A DNA stretch of 64,000 nt from Chionoecetes opilio (Eukaryota > Arthropoda > Malacostraca > Decapoda > Majidae): the NCBI GenBank assembly GCA_016584305.1, contig JACEEZ010020921.1, positions 20,001 to 84,000 of the forward strand. The letters run 5' to 3'. Below, piece by piece: positions 45,162 to 56,374 of the stretch. The notes under the pieces are model-generated. The model saw only the letters and a program-made list of their open reading frames with translations. It was not told the DNA's origin and searched no databases. Position 1 is the stretch's first letter, and every line of letters starts with the position of its first letter. The position numbers were made by a program, and so were the translations under genes.

Positions 45162-47001
45162 GGTTAAGATTTGTTTTATCGCTCCTGCTATATCTCGCTT
45201 ACTACCTTATGAAGGACTAATATTTTGTCATATACGTTTTCTACTAACCTTCAAACCTCTTGGAAAGCTGTTACTTTGGTCAAAATCACGGACAAAACTT
45301 ATCTAATAAGAATAAACAGTGCTGCTCCGCCGTCGCCATAAGCACAGTCTAGACCGCGGGACGGGCGCCTCTCCCAGTCTTCTCTCACGGACAGCAGCCA
45401 GTAAGGTTAGGTTAAGTTAGGTTTAGTTTAGTTTTATCTTAAACTAAACTAATCCTAACCTTAATCTTAACCTTAAAGTAATCGTCCAGACCATTTCATC
45501 ATTCCTGATTTAATGCAATCAAATCATAGTCATTAACGAGTATATCAACAACACGTCGTCACTTTTTGTATCCAGTCAGCCGTTTTTAAATAATCCGCAA
45601 TCAAAATCTGCAAATTCCCCGAGTTTTCAAAACGCTCTCAAGGTTTGCAGACGCTCAGGCTCAGGCTCGGTGACGTACCATCAGGGAGGCTCATCTTCCC
45701 GCGCTGATCAGAGAGGCACGTAAACACAGAGATAAATATAGTACTTGAAGATATTTGGGTGTTTCTGATAGATTTCTTTTGCTATATGCCACATGCATGC
45801 ATCCTTTATGGGTGCAGCAAGACAGCTGTGCCTTTCGAGAAAAGTTTGCACACGGAAAGGAGTGGCGTGTGTAGGGTGATACACGCCTATAGTGTGTTGG
45901 AGCGAGCAGTTGTGTTGAGAAACGGCGCCCCCCCGTAAGACTGACTCAGTCCAACACTATACCAGACCAGGTGGCCCTGTTAGACAGGGACGCCAGGACT
46001 GGCAGCAGCGGTGGACCACCACGACTGTGAGGCTTTGCCTCTTAACAAGACCAAGTAAACCAGTTGTGGAGTGGGCGTGCCCTGCGGTGAGAGACCCTGT
46101 GTTGGTGTGGCTGTCACACTTTCTGCCTTCCCGCCCGCATATTTTCCAACTCTATGCTGTAGTTAATGCTAGTATGTGGTTTCCGAGTAATGACGTTTGA
46201 CTGTAGCTCCAAAACTAAACATAGGATTTTCTCTAAAGTACCTTCATTGTGATTCCCACACACACATGTATTAACCTTATTTACCAATCCATGTTTTGGA
46301 GAAGTGCCAGGTCCTCCTGCTGAACCTCAGGCTCTGCTAACACCTGTTCATCCACCTCGTACTCGGGCTCAAACATAGGATTCCATGACAATCTGAGGTT
46401 CGTTTTCCTCATAGTATACGCGACCAGCGTGATTTCTTTCGGTGTCAGATTGAGCATCGTTCTCTAGATGTCACAGCGACAGATTCACTGTCTGACACCG
46501 AAGTACAATCGCTCATCATAACATTTGCAGACAGGTGTCAGACAGAGTGTCTGCGGGCGTCCCTGTTCTGACGTCATCAATAACAGTCGTAGCCCTGTTG
46601 GAGGGAAGATTTTTTTTTTCGCGCGCTTTTTACAAAAGTCGTGTTTTTACGGAAATAAGGCCTGGAAATCAATTATTTTTGGTGCATTAGGTGTTTTGAA
46701 TGTACATTCAACATAATTCGGCAAAAAAAATTTGGGTCTGGACGATTACTTTAACCTAACCTAGCCTGGCTGCTGTCCGTGAGGGAGGGCTTGCCCCGCG
46801 GTCTCTGACTGCGCTAATGGCGACGGCGGAGTTGCACATATTTATTCTTATTATATTATTCTTGTCTGTGATTTTGACCAAAGTAACAGCTTTCCAAGAG
46901 GTTTGAAGGTTAGTAGAAGACTTGTATGACAAAATATTAATATTAGTCCTTCATAAGGTAGTAAGCGAGATATAGCAGGGGCGATAAAACAAATCTTTAC
47001 C
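45162..47001. mobile_element. Long-inverted-end DNA element (about 254-bp arms), non-autonomous
   Basis: Left arm 45162-45416 and right arm 46748-47001 are inverted copies with small differences, starting GGTTAAGATTTG and GGTAAAGATTTG. GATTACTG flanks both sides (45154-45161, 47002-47009), an 8-bp duplication. The interior has no clear ORF. The inner right part (46385-46755) is the same repeat as 22385-22756. Long arms plus an 8-bp target suggest a Mutator-like or P-like element; without a transposase the superfamily is open. Confidence 0.85.
46385..46755 (+). repeat. Dispersed repeat, second copy of 22385-22756
   Basis: It aligns nearly end to end with the earlier copy, both ending GTCTGGACGATTACTTTAA. 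Here it runs directly into the right inverted arm, showing that it belongs to this transposon. Confidence 0.85.
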
Positions 47002-47225
47002 GATTACTGTATAACCCCCAGGGGCCAGACCAAGACCACAGCACCAGGATTCACAGATGGGGATCAGAAAACCTTAGGTAGGAAGAGTGGGAGTGAGCAT
47101 GTTTACTTGCTGTGGCGTATGAGAGGTTATTTATGCAAAGAGCAGACAGACAGACAGACTTGTTGCTATTTTCTGAAGTGGGAGGAGGGAGAGGAGGCCT
47201 TGCCAAGTGTGGTGTGAGTGAGGCA

Positions 47226-47495
47226 GGAAGCAGGGTGTGGGCCCTGAAGGCAGGAGCAGAGTGTCAAGGCAGCGTGTAGCTCTCTGTTTTCTGACTGTTG
47301 CAGGTGCTGAGGTCAGAGTTCAAGCCGGCTGCTCCTACAGGAGTGATGGCAAGAATCGCCTGGAGGCAGGCAGCCCAGGACACAAGGCAGAGAGTGACCT
47401 GAAGTGCCAACTGTGTGATAAAACATTTAAATTCAAGAGTGACCTTGAGAGACATTCCCTGACACAGTGATGTTAAGAATTATAAATGTCTAGAG
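47226..47495 (+). pseudogene. C2H2 zinc-finger gene copy 2, 5' part (continues at 52745)
   Basis: Matches the start of copy 1 (8423 onward), including the segment before the acceptor-like TTGCAG/GTGCTGAGGTC. It then reads LEAGSPGHKAESDLKCQLCD and KTFKFKSDLERHSLTQ, the first finger. A stop (TGA at 47468) and then the hAT insertion break it. Here the TGAT duplication seen in copy 1 is absent, so that lesion is specific to copy 1. Confidence 0.8.
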
Positions 47496-47547
47496 CAGAG
47501 GTTCTCAAACTTCACTGGACGGTGGCGCACTAGATTATATCTTGATA

Positions 47548-47608
47548 TAACCTCGATATAACGGACCTCGATATAACGGACTTCGGATGTAACGGACTCC
47601 ATTTGCTT

Positions 47609-47649
<41 letters not shown>

Positions 47650-48370
47650 AGCATATTAGACCGCTTATCGCCGCTCGAATTGTCAACTCAACATAATTGT
47701 ATTATTTTCTCATTTTACTTTGGAATGCTTGGGTTTTAAGGAGTTTTGATGTATCACATATTAAGATATAATATTATTAGGAAAGAGCCTGTGTTGCTAG
47801 TGATTTAGTGGTAGAAGGTGTGTATTGTTTAAAATAGTGACTATTAGTGTTATGGCGTGGGCGCTGCTACGTCTCCCTGTCACCTCAACATCCTAAATCA
47901 CCCTTATCTAAGGTGACACGCAGTGCTACACTGACCTAAATAGTGACACGTGTGTAGAACTGCACTTCACAACCATATAATATATATAATAAGGGGAGTT
48001 TAGTCATGATAAAAGCAATACCTTTGGAAGCCACGACTGAATCTGGCTCGTAGTAATTTGTTTACCCTTTCACTAGAGCTTGAGCTTGACCTAGTTACAA
48101 CGGTCGGGTTTTGTGTTTGTGATTATTTCTCTTTTTATTTCACGTGTAGCATGGACCAAATTCAGCATGTAGTGACAGTCACTGTTTACCTCCCAACATA
48201 GCTACACAGTCTGGTTGTGTTTGTGATTATTTCTCATTTATTTCACAATTTTTCTGTTTCTTTCATATATTTTTCCACCCTTGGGAAAATACCCTCGCTA
48301 TAACGGACAATCAGCTTTAACGGACCACTCCTCCCCCCCTTTAGTCCTTTATATGGAGGTTTGACTGTGT
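47548..48370. mobile_element. Pogo-type MITE nested in the hAT element
   Basis: The left side has repeated CTCGATATAACGGAC and a long T run. The reverse complement of the right side is CAGTCAAACCTCCATATAAAGG, a typical pogo/Tigger-like end beside TA. The left end is damaged (the outermost CAGTCAAA is missing). About 47880-47980 is shared, inverted, with the centre of element A (about 44221-44310). Non-coding. Confidence 0.7.
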
Positions 48371-48412
48371 ATATAATATTATATATATAAAATATATATT
48401 TTATATATATTT

Positions 48413-48445
<33 letters not shown>

Positions 48446-49898
48446 CAGTCAGCGCCATTGGTTTGGCGCGAATCATACTGCGCCAATACCTATGGCGCGG
48501 AACAAGGCACCCCCTCCAAAACCTTGGTTCAAAATCCGTCAATGATATTGGCGCGCGGATGTAGACAAAAACGTTGACCTTGAGCTACTCACCAAGTTTG
48601 AAGCCTTAGTCAGCCTTGGGCATTGACAGTGAGAGGGTCACGCATCTTTTGTGTTGCGTCACGCGAGTTTTTTGTCCTTGACTTGCATTGCTTTTGTGCC
48701 TCGTGTGGGACAATGGGACGAGGGAAAGAGTTGACCAAAGAACAAAATCGCAGCTATTAGTTCCCTGATTCTTGTGGGAAAAGATAATAAAGAAATCTCC
48801 GCCATAACCGGTTTGGCATTGAGAAGTGTCCAGCGCTGGACGAAAAAGTGCAAGGACGTGGGAGAATCGGATCTGCCGCTACAAAAGAAGAGGACAGGAA
48901 AAGCCCGTTTGACCTCTCAGAGGACCCTGAAAGTGCTACAGCGCCAAGTGGACCTTGAACCTTGCATCAGTGCAAAGGAACTAAGAGAAAAAAATCCGAG
49001 GCTCCTTCAGGACGTCTCAGTCCGTACTATTCAACGACGCCTCCGTGACCTTGGTCTAGAAAACTTCTATCTAGATCAAGTCCGTGATGACCTCTGCTTC
49101 CAGTATCGCGCACCACGAAGAAAGCCCATATTAACGACCTTGCAAAAGAAGAAGAGACTACTATTCTGCAAGAAATACTTAGCCTGGGAACCAGAGAAGT
49201 GGAAGAAAGTGTTGTGGTCTGACGAGGCGACCTTCACAGTGACTGGGAACAGGGGAGGGAAGGTGAGATTACGTGCTGGCTCGGATACTTACCACCCCAA
49301 GTACACTAAGGGGACCGTGGAACATCCGGATAGTGTCATGGTGTGGGGGGCTTTTGGGTACCACGGCACTGGGAAGTTAGTGGTGTTACCAAAGAACTTG
49401 ACGGTAAACAAAGAACGTTACCTCGAGCTTCTTGCCGACCACCTGGAGGACTGTTTCATAGCCTGCCAGAGCGAGATATTTCAGCAGGACGGTGTGCCAG
49501 CTCACACAGCCAAATTGGTCAGTTCTTGGTTTGAGTGGGTGGGTGTGGACTATATCAGGGACTGGCCAGGCAATAGTCCCGATTTAAGCCCCATTGAAAA
49601 TATTTGGGCCTTGATGCAACGCCGCCTACGGGGTCGCAACACTTCCACAGTGCCCAAGCTTGTCGCCCAGCTCCAGGACATCTGGGCAAACCTGGACCCC
49701 TCCCTCCTCCAGAACCTGACCTTATCCGTACTCAAACGTCTCCAGAGCTGCAGGAAGAAGAAGGGCTACCCGACCAAGTACTAGAGGTAGGGTAAGTACT
49801 AAGTACCCCATAAATATTTGTTTAACATTTTTTTATGTAGGCGTACGCTGCGTTGCGAGGCGAAAAATTCTCCGCGCCAATATCAATGGCGCTGACTG
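48446..49898 (+). mobile_element. Tc1-type transposon, complete ends, nested in the hAT element
   Basis: Inverted ends begin CAGTCAGCGCCATTG at 48446 and, complemented, at 49898, with further GGCGCG repeats just inside. TA on both sides, within a TA microsatellite. It contains one nearly intact transposase gene. Size (1453 bp) is typical for Tc1-like elements. Confidence 0.95.
48713..49784 (+). pseudogene. Tc1-like DD34E transposase, one N-terminal frameshift
   Basis: The probable start is ATG 48713 (MGRGKELTKEQ). A one-base indel near 48745 then moves to the long frame that stays open to TAG at 49782. Visible: an N-terminal paired-like helix-turn-helix (DNKEISAITGLALRSVQRWT and the second HTH ending VRTIQRRLRDLG), then the DDE core with WSDEATF (first Asp, about 49217), FQQDGVPAHTA (second Asp, about 49490) and NSPDLSPIENIWALMQRRL (Glu, about 49595). 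The 34 residues between the second Asp and the Glu define DD34E. Known: it cuts and pastes its element at TA sites. It is the best-preserved transposase in the window; only the frameshift (or a sequencing error) stands in its way. Confidence 0.93.
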
Positions 49899-49980
49899 TA
49901 TATATATATATATATGCAGGAATGGACATAAGGAAATAATGTGTAAATAAACTACTATGTTACAACAATAACATACCTGA

Positions 49981-52085
49981 TCAGTAGGACATGTGTGCCT
50001 GCCTGGAGTTGCATAGCCGCTCTATGTTAGGAGGGACAGTTGACAGACACACTCTCATTTCCTCTTCAACAGCCAGCAATTTATTCCTTTTCTTAGTTTT
50101 TATATTTGTGAGGGCTGAGAATCCCAGTTCACACAGATATGAGGTTGAAAATTGCAAGAGTATTTTCTGGGCCCTTTTGGATATATGTGGGTGTTCATTT
50201 TCCTTTTGAATCCAGAAGCTTTCTTATGTCATATCCAGATATTGTAGTTTTAGTGTGCGGTCATTACGGATGTTGATTAGTTCCTCTTCTTCAAGGATGC
50301 TAAGTTGTGGCTTGCTCAAGGGATCGTGAACGAATGGATTTCTCAGCCAGTCATAACTTTCAACAGATATATTTGGGAAATATTTTTCTATGTTCCTTCC
50401 TAGGCTTTCAAGGTGCTGCTTAATGAGTGGAACAATGTCTGTATATTTAGCTTCAGCAGTCTTTTGAAACATTTTAATCTTGCCTTCACTCACCCTTTCA
50501 TTCCAGAGCCTAATTTTTTCTACCAAAGTTTCCATTTTGTCAGAATATGTTACCATATTTTCATTTCTTCCTTGCATACTTGCATTAACCTTGTTCAGAT
50601 GTTCAAATATATCTGCCAAGTAGCATAATTTTGCACTCCAAATTTCATCAGCAAGTAATTCGCAGAATTCAGTTTTCTCCTCAAGGGTAAAGAAAAGGAG
50701 CATTTCCTCTCTCAATCTCAGTTCATGCACCCGGGATAATACTTTGCCTCCTGATAACCACCGGACTTCTGTGTGGAGGAGAAGACCTTCATGAGGAGAT
50801 CCCATTTCTTCACAAAGCATGGAAAATAGTCTTGACTGCTTTGGTCTGCTTTTAAAAAAGTTTATCATTTTCACAACATCATCAAGAACAAACTTTAATT
50901 CTTGTCTGAGTGTTTTAGCAACAAGAGCTTCACGGTGCAAGAAACAATGGGTAGTAATCAAATCTGGGTTCTCCTTCTTGACTAAGGACACAAAACCTTT
51001 TACCGATCCCACAATGGATGGACAGCCATCTGTGCAAATTCTTACACATCATTTCCATGACAAGTCCTTTTCTTTCAAGTATTCTGTCACTGTAGAAAAT
51101 ATCTCCTGTCCTGTGGTTTGCACCAGTTCTTTGCAGCATAAGAAATTTTCATTTATTTTGTTATCAGCAACATAACGGATGAACACTAGTAACTGAGGTT
51201 TTCCTCCAATGTCTGTTGATTCATCCACTTGTAAAGCATACATTTTACCTTTCACGAGTTCACACACACTTTTTTCAATATCAGACGACATGTCCTTGAT
51301 TCGTCTACCAATCGTGTCGTCTGAGCGGGGAATTTTTTTCACTTCCTTTTCAGCCTCATCCCCAAACAATGTTTTCACCACAGCACAGCAAGCTGGAAGG
51401 AAGTATGACTCTGCAATTGAATGGGGTTTCATTTGTTTTGCTGTATGCTCTGCCACTAAATAGCTTGCTTTCTGTGCCTTTTCTGCCACCTTCACCTTTT
51501 TTTCAAACCCAAGCCTTTGTTGTTTGTTATCTTTCAAGAGTCTTTTAAAGTAATCTATAGGCTTCTGAGAGAGGTGACTATGTTTTGTTGTTAAATGTCT
51601 CTTCATTTTCATAGGAGTCATAGATTCATTTGATAGCTCAATGCCGCAAACAACACATTTTGGCTTTGGACCATTTTCATTATCACACCAAGTGAACCTA
51701 AGTCCAAGATAACTGTCGATATACAGGCGAAATGACTTACTGTGGTTACTTTTGCTGGCACGTGTCGTCGTTTTGACCACGCTCAGACCTGGATGACAAA
51801 ACTCACTTTCATCTGTCACTTCTCTTTGCCCGCTCGGACCTGCACGACTACGGTCACTTCACTTTGCCAGCACGGACCTGTACGACTATGCTCATTTTCA
51901 ACGGTCACTTCACTTTCTTCACTTTCCACACTAGGGTCTGGACGAGAGGACTCACTTTCAACAGTTATTACTGTTACTTCGCCTTCGGTGCCTTCGACAC
52001 ATTTACGTTTTGATTCATGATCAACTGCGACTTCACCGCTATTGCCTTCAGTACACTTTCGCTTTTTAATGAGGTACTTATCCAT
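49981..52085 (-). pseudogene. hAT transposase (ZBED5-like), three lesions
   Basis: Starts MDKYLIKKRKCTEGNSG at 52085 with an acidic Glu/Val/Ser tail region. The frame shifts near 51818, then goes on through a BED zinc finger (CVVCGIELSNESM ... MKRHLTTKH, about 51665-51590) and the RNase H-like core start LQVDESTDIGGKPQLL (about 51230). A TGA follows at 51049, then [16 protein letters not shown] and [14 protein letters not shown] (about 50940), [16 protein letters not shown] (about 50770) and [20 protein letters not shown] lies at 50224. The C-terminal hAT dimerisation part (SYLCELGFSALTNIKTKKRN) ends at 49981. All three lesions are single events in otherwise good text, so it died fairly recently. 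Confidence 0.92.
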
Positions 52086-52744
52086 TTTTTAAGCTTGGAC
52101 CTCATTAACACCACAACAGCGATACTTACTGAGGCTCACGGCTACACTGACGATGGGAGGTGCCTACCCAACGCTCTGCCTACGTGTGTTGCCAAATTAT
52201 ACATGTTATTTATCGATCGGGGTTCACGTAAATCATGTCAAACAGTCAAACTTGCATAAGGCCTACTGAAATACGTATGCATCAGTTTCTATTCATCATC
52301 CTTTTTCCTTTTATATGTCGCTAAAAACAATTCACATGAACGCGTGATAAAACTAGTAAGTTGGCAACTCAGTAACACCAGCAGGCTGCGGCTCAGACTG
52401 CTACAGTACGTGTACAGTACTCGTTCAACACGTATTGTGGTGGAAGCGGGAAGTTTTTTTTTTTAAGCATGAATAACTTATTTATTTATTCTCTATTTCT
52501 TACTTTATCCATCTACCCAAAGTACTTATAATATTATGAAAAGGACCTTGCATCTACCTGCCTAGTTACATATTAACTCATTCATTTACGATTTTCCATC
52601 TTCAATATAAAAAACAAAAACTGCGACTTCAAAGCGCAAAATACTTTAATCTTTAATCTATGAAAAATTACACGGCGCACCTAGGGGATTCCCACGGCAC
52701 ACAAGTGCGTCGCGGCGCACAGTTTGAGAATCACTGATCTAGAG

Positions 52745-53409
52745 TGATGGAAAAGGTTTGCTAGAAAGTGGGCCCTCACCAGACACACCCTGACACACAG
52801 TGGTGTTCAAAATTATGAATGTCTAGAGTGTGGGGAAAGATTTACTCAAAGTGGTACCCTGACCAAACACACCCTGACATACAGTGGTATAAAAAACTTT
52901 AAATGCCTAGAGTGTGGGAAAAGATTTGCTCAAAAGCATCACCTCACCAGTCACACCCTGACACATAGTGGTGTTAAAAATTATGAATGTCTCGAGTGTG
53001 GGAAAAGATTCACTGAAAAGCATAAACCTACCACACACACCCTGATTCACAGTGGTGTTAAAAATTATGAATGTCTTAAGTGTGGGAAAAGGTTTTATAC
53101 CAGTTATCATCTCAATGTACACACCTTTAGACACACTGGCTTGAGGGAGTTCAAGTGTGATAATTGTAGCAAGTGTTTCAAGACAAAGAAGGATATTCAC
53201 AGCCTTCATTCAGTGGACCTTTATGTGGCCAGCCACATGAAGATCCACTTTTAAGGTGTTGTGTTGTGTGGACAAGTGTGGTTGTACCCGTGCCTGTGGG
53301 AGTGTGTCCTGTGTGGCAATGGGTTGTGGTGGTGGTGGTGGGCAGTGTGTTACATGTGTGGTGGCAGCCGTGCCCTTGTGTTCTGTGAGGGAGTAATGGC
53401 CGCAGCAGG
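52745..53409 (+). pseudogene. C2H2 zinc-finger gene copy 2, 3' part
   Basis: After the hAT element come fingers in one frame: a first finger with its first Cys codon turned into TGA (about 52747), then ECLECGERFTQSGTLTKHTL, KCLECGKRFAQKHHLTSHTL, ECLECGKRFTEKHKPTTHTL and ECLKCGKRFYTSYHLNVHTF. The last one is CDNCSKCFKTKKDIHSLHS and the frame ends MKIHF, TAA at about 53252. The 3' region up to 53409 matches copy 1 and resumes after the Jockey-like insertion (about 55967). This copy keeps more fingers than copy 1. Confidence 0.85.
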
Positions 53410-55966
53410 ACACCCAACATTCTTGATCTTTTCCTAAATACTAACCCTTCTGTTTACTTTGTGAAACTATTCTCTCTGTTGGGTTCCTCCGATCACAATC
53501 TTATTTCTGTAACCTGTCCTATCGCTCCGGTGCCGCCTCAGGACCCACCTAAGCGGATGTGCTTCTGGCATTTCAACTCAGCTAAGTGGGAAGACCTAAG
53601 GCAGTACTACTCTGATTTTCCATGGAATGATTACTGCTTCCATGTCAGAGACCCATCTCTTTGTGCAAAGCGCATAACTGAGGTCATAGTCTCTGGCATG
53701 GAGGCGTACATTCCACACACTCTCTAATCCTAAAGCCCGTCAACCTTGGTTTAACTCTGCTTTTTCTCATGCTGTCCGAGATAGAGAGGTGGCTCACAAA
53801 CGGTACCGTAACCATCCATCTCCTGAAACTCTTGCCCTTTATATTTCTGCCCTTAATCATGCCAAATCTATACTTCAACTTACCAAAAACTCCTTCATTC
53901 ATAGAAAATGTCAAAATCTTTCTGAATCAAATTCCTCTCGTGACTTCTGGCATCTAGCAAATATCATATCTAACAATTTTTCTTCTGCATCTTTCCCTCC
54001 TATGTTCCACCCAGATGGCTCCACAGCTGTCTCATCTATTTCTAAAGCTGAACTCTTCACTCAAACCTTTGCTGAAAATTCCACTCTGTTTGATGAAGGG
54101 CTTGTTCCTCCTTCTCCTCCACCCTCTGACTGTTGGGGTCTTTAAAAGGAGTCTGGATAAATTCATGGATGGGGAAGAGAGGTGGATATAGGTAGAGTTG
54201 AGTAACAGGAACTACCTCGTGTAGGTCTCACGGCCTCTTGTAGCTTCCTTACTGTCTTATGTTCTTATGACTATATTATCCCTGTTATTAAGATCCTTCG
54301 TAATGATGTTTTCTTTGCCCTTTCTGGCCTAGATCCTCGGAAGGCTTACGGTCCTGACGGAGTCCCTCCTATTGTTCTCAAAAATTGTTCTTATGTGCTT
54401 GCACCCTGCCTGGTCAAACTTTTCCGTCTTTGTCTATCTACTTCCACCTTTCCTTCTTGCTGGAAGTTTGCTCACATCCAACCTGTTCCTAAGAAGGGTG
54501 ACCGTTCTAATCCATCAAACTACCGTCCTATAGCTTTGACTTCCTGCCTTTCTAAAGTTTTTGAATCTATACTTAATAAGAAGATTCTTAAGCATCTATT
54601 TGCTCGCAATCTTCTATCTGATCGTCAGTACGGTTTCCGTACAGGGCGATCTACTGGCGATCTTCTAGCTTTCCTAACTGAATCTTGGTCATCCTCCTTT
54701 AGGGGTTTTGATGAAACTTTTGCTGTTGCCCTTGACATATCAAAAGCTTTTGATAGAGTCTGGCACAAATCTTTAATTTCCAAACTACCTTCATTCGGTT
54801 TCTATCCTTCTCTCTGTACCTTCATCTTAAGTTTCCTTTCAAACCGTTCTATTGCAGCTACTGTAGACGGACATTGTTCTTCTCCTAAATCTATCAATAG
54901 TGGTGTTCCCCAGGGTTCTGTCCAATCACCCAATCTCTTTCTATTATTCATTAATAATCTTCTTTGTCTAACTCAAAGCCCTATCCACTCCTACGCTGAT
55001 GATTCTACCCTGCATTTTTCAATGTCTTTTATTAGAATTCCAGAGCAGGAATTAAGTGATTCGCAGAGAGATGCCACCGAGCGCCTAACTTCTGATCTTT
55101 CTATAATTTCTGATTGGGGCAAAGCAAACCTTGTTTTGTTCAATGCCTCAAAAACCCAATTTCTTCACTTATCTTCTCGACAAAACCTACCAAATAACTA
55201 TCCCCTCTTCTTCAATGACACTCAACTATCTCCTTCTTCTACAATGAACATTCTAGGACTATCCTTTACTAAAAATTTGAACTGGAAATCTCACATCTCA
55301 TCTCTTGCTAAAACAGCTTCTAAGAAGTTAGGTGTCCTGTGGCATCTGCGTCCTTTTTTTTCTCCCTCCCAGTTGCTTACTCTGTACGGGGGCCTTATCC
55401 GCCCATGTATGGAGTATGTCTCACATGTTTGGGGAGGATCCACTCATACAGCTCTCCTAAACAGGGTTGAGTCAAACAAAAGCTTTTCGTCTCATCAACT
55501 CCCCTCCTCTGACTGACTGTCTTCAATCTTTGAATCACCGCCGGAATGTTGCTTTTCTTGCTATCTGCTACCGTTATTTTCATGCCCACTGCACTTCTCA
55601 GCCTGCTAACTGCATGCCTCCCCCCCCTCCCGCGGCCTCGCTGCACAAAACTCTACTCATTCTCATCCCCATTCTGTCCATCTTCCTAATGCAAGAGTTA
55701 ATCAGTATCTTTACTCCTTCATCCCTTTCACTGGTAAACTCTGGAACTCTCTTCCTGTTTCTATTTTTCCTCCTTCCTATGACTTAACTCTTTTCAAGAG
55801 AAGAGTAACAAGACACCTTCCGAACTAAATTGGCACACCCCTCTTTATTTTTATTCTTGTACTGTCTTCTTTATAGGGACTGGCAACTAAGCGGGCTTTG
55901 TGTTACCTATTTTTGTTGTGCCCTTGGCCAGTCCTTTGTGATGTAAAAAAAAAAAAAAAAAGTTGG
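53410..55966 (+). pseudogene. Jockey/CR1-like non-LTR retrotransposon, 5'-truncated, with poly(A)
   Basis: Begins inside the endonuclease ([19 protein letters not shown] about 53480), shifts frame near 53725, then the linker WFNSAFSHAVRDREVAHKRY and the RT: DPRKAYGPDGVPPIVLKN (about 54335), KKGDRSNPSNYRPIALTSCL (about 54495), DRQYGFRTGRSTGDLL, ALDISKAFDRVWHKSLI (about 54730), SGVPQGSVQSPNLFLLF (about 54900), HSYADDSTLHF (about 54990). Most of the RT (54395-55516) is one open frame with catalytic YADD. The C-terminal part is frameshifted and ends LFKRRVTRHLP and stop near 55827. A run of 17 A closes it at 55966. It sits in the 3' region of zinc-finger copy 2. The SGVPQGS and poly(A) fit Jockey/CR1-group elements. 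Confidence 0.9.
54132..54267 (+). mobile_element. 136-bp retroelement 3' end inserted in the Jockey-like ORF
   Basis: TGACT stands on both sides (54127-54131, 54268-54272). The insert reads FKRSLDKFMDGEERW, then a 3' UTR with CTCACGGCCTCTTGTAGC, and ends TTATGTTCTTA, a short (TTCTTATG)n-type tail like that of CR1 elements. Insert plus duplication is 141 bases, so the frame phase is kept, but it brings a TAA. Confidence 0.85.
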
Positions 55967-56374
55967 GTTGACAGTGCAGTTGTGACTATTAATAAATGTA
56001 TGGTAAATAATGGTGTTTGGTAAAAACCTTTGTTTGTGTATATCTTCAGGGTTGATGTCACAGTTGTTGGTCATTTCCCTGATCCAAAGCTCCACCAACC
56101 CAGTAGTAGTGTTGACCAGGATGACTCTAGCTTGAAGGTAACATCGCTTACTTATAGACAAAATCACCCATTAAGATTAATTCCCCACTTGTCAAAATTA
56201 AGTTCCTTCAATGCCTAGTTGTATCGTTTAACATTTCTTGCTATTCATCCCCCTGTCCATGACCTGGTTTTGGTGGAACACTTGCCTCGGCGATATCTCT
56301 GCTCTACTTTACAAGTTTTCAGGCTCATGTTGATTATTTCTGCCGTTCCTTCTCCCATTTCCACTGTAATTACT
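55967..56374 (+). other. Zinc-finger copy 2 flank with one exon-like segment
   Basis: The first about 20 bases (GTTGGGTTGACAGTGC) match the copy 1 flank near 9384. At 56050-56137 an 88-base open segment lies between an acceptor-like TATCTTCAG and a donor-like AAG/GTAACA. It would encode VDVTVVGHFPDPKLHQPSSS and VDQDDSSLK. It could be an internal exon of an unknown host gene, but nothing else supports it. Confidence 0.3.

Larger units (their letters stand above)
47496..52736 (-). mobile_element. hAT transposon (ZBED5/Buster-like), holding two nested elements
   Basis: Ends CAGAGGTTCTCAAACT (47496) and, inverted, CAGTGATTCTCAAACT (ending 52736). The 8-bp target reads GTCTAGAG on the left (47488-47495) and ATCTAGAG on the right (52737-52744), one mismatch. 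Finger text of the zinc-finger gene stops at the left edge and resumes at the right. It carries its own minus-strand transposase (49981-52085). A pogo-type MITE (47548-48370) and a Tc1 element (48446-49898) sit between its left end and its transposase. Confidence 0.93.
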
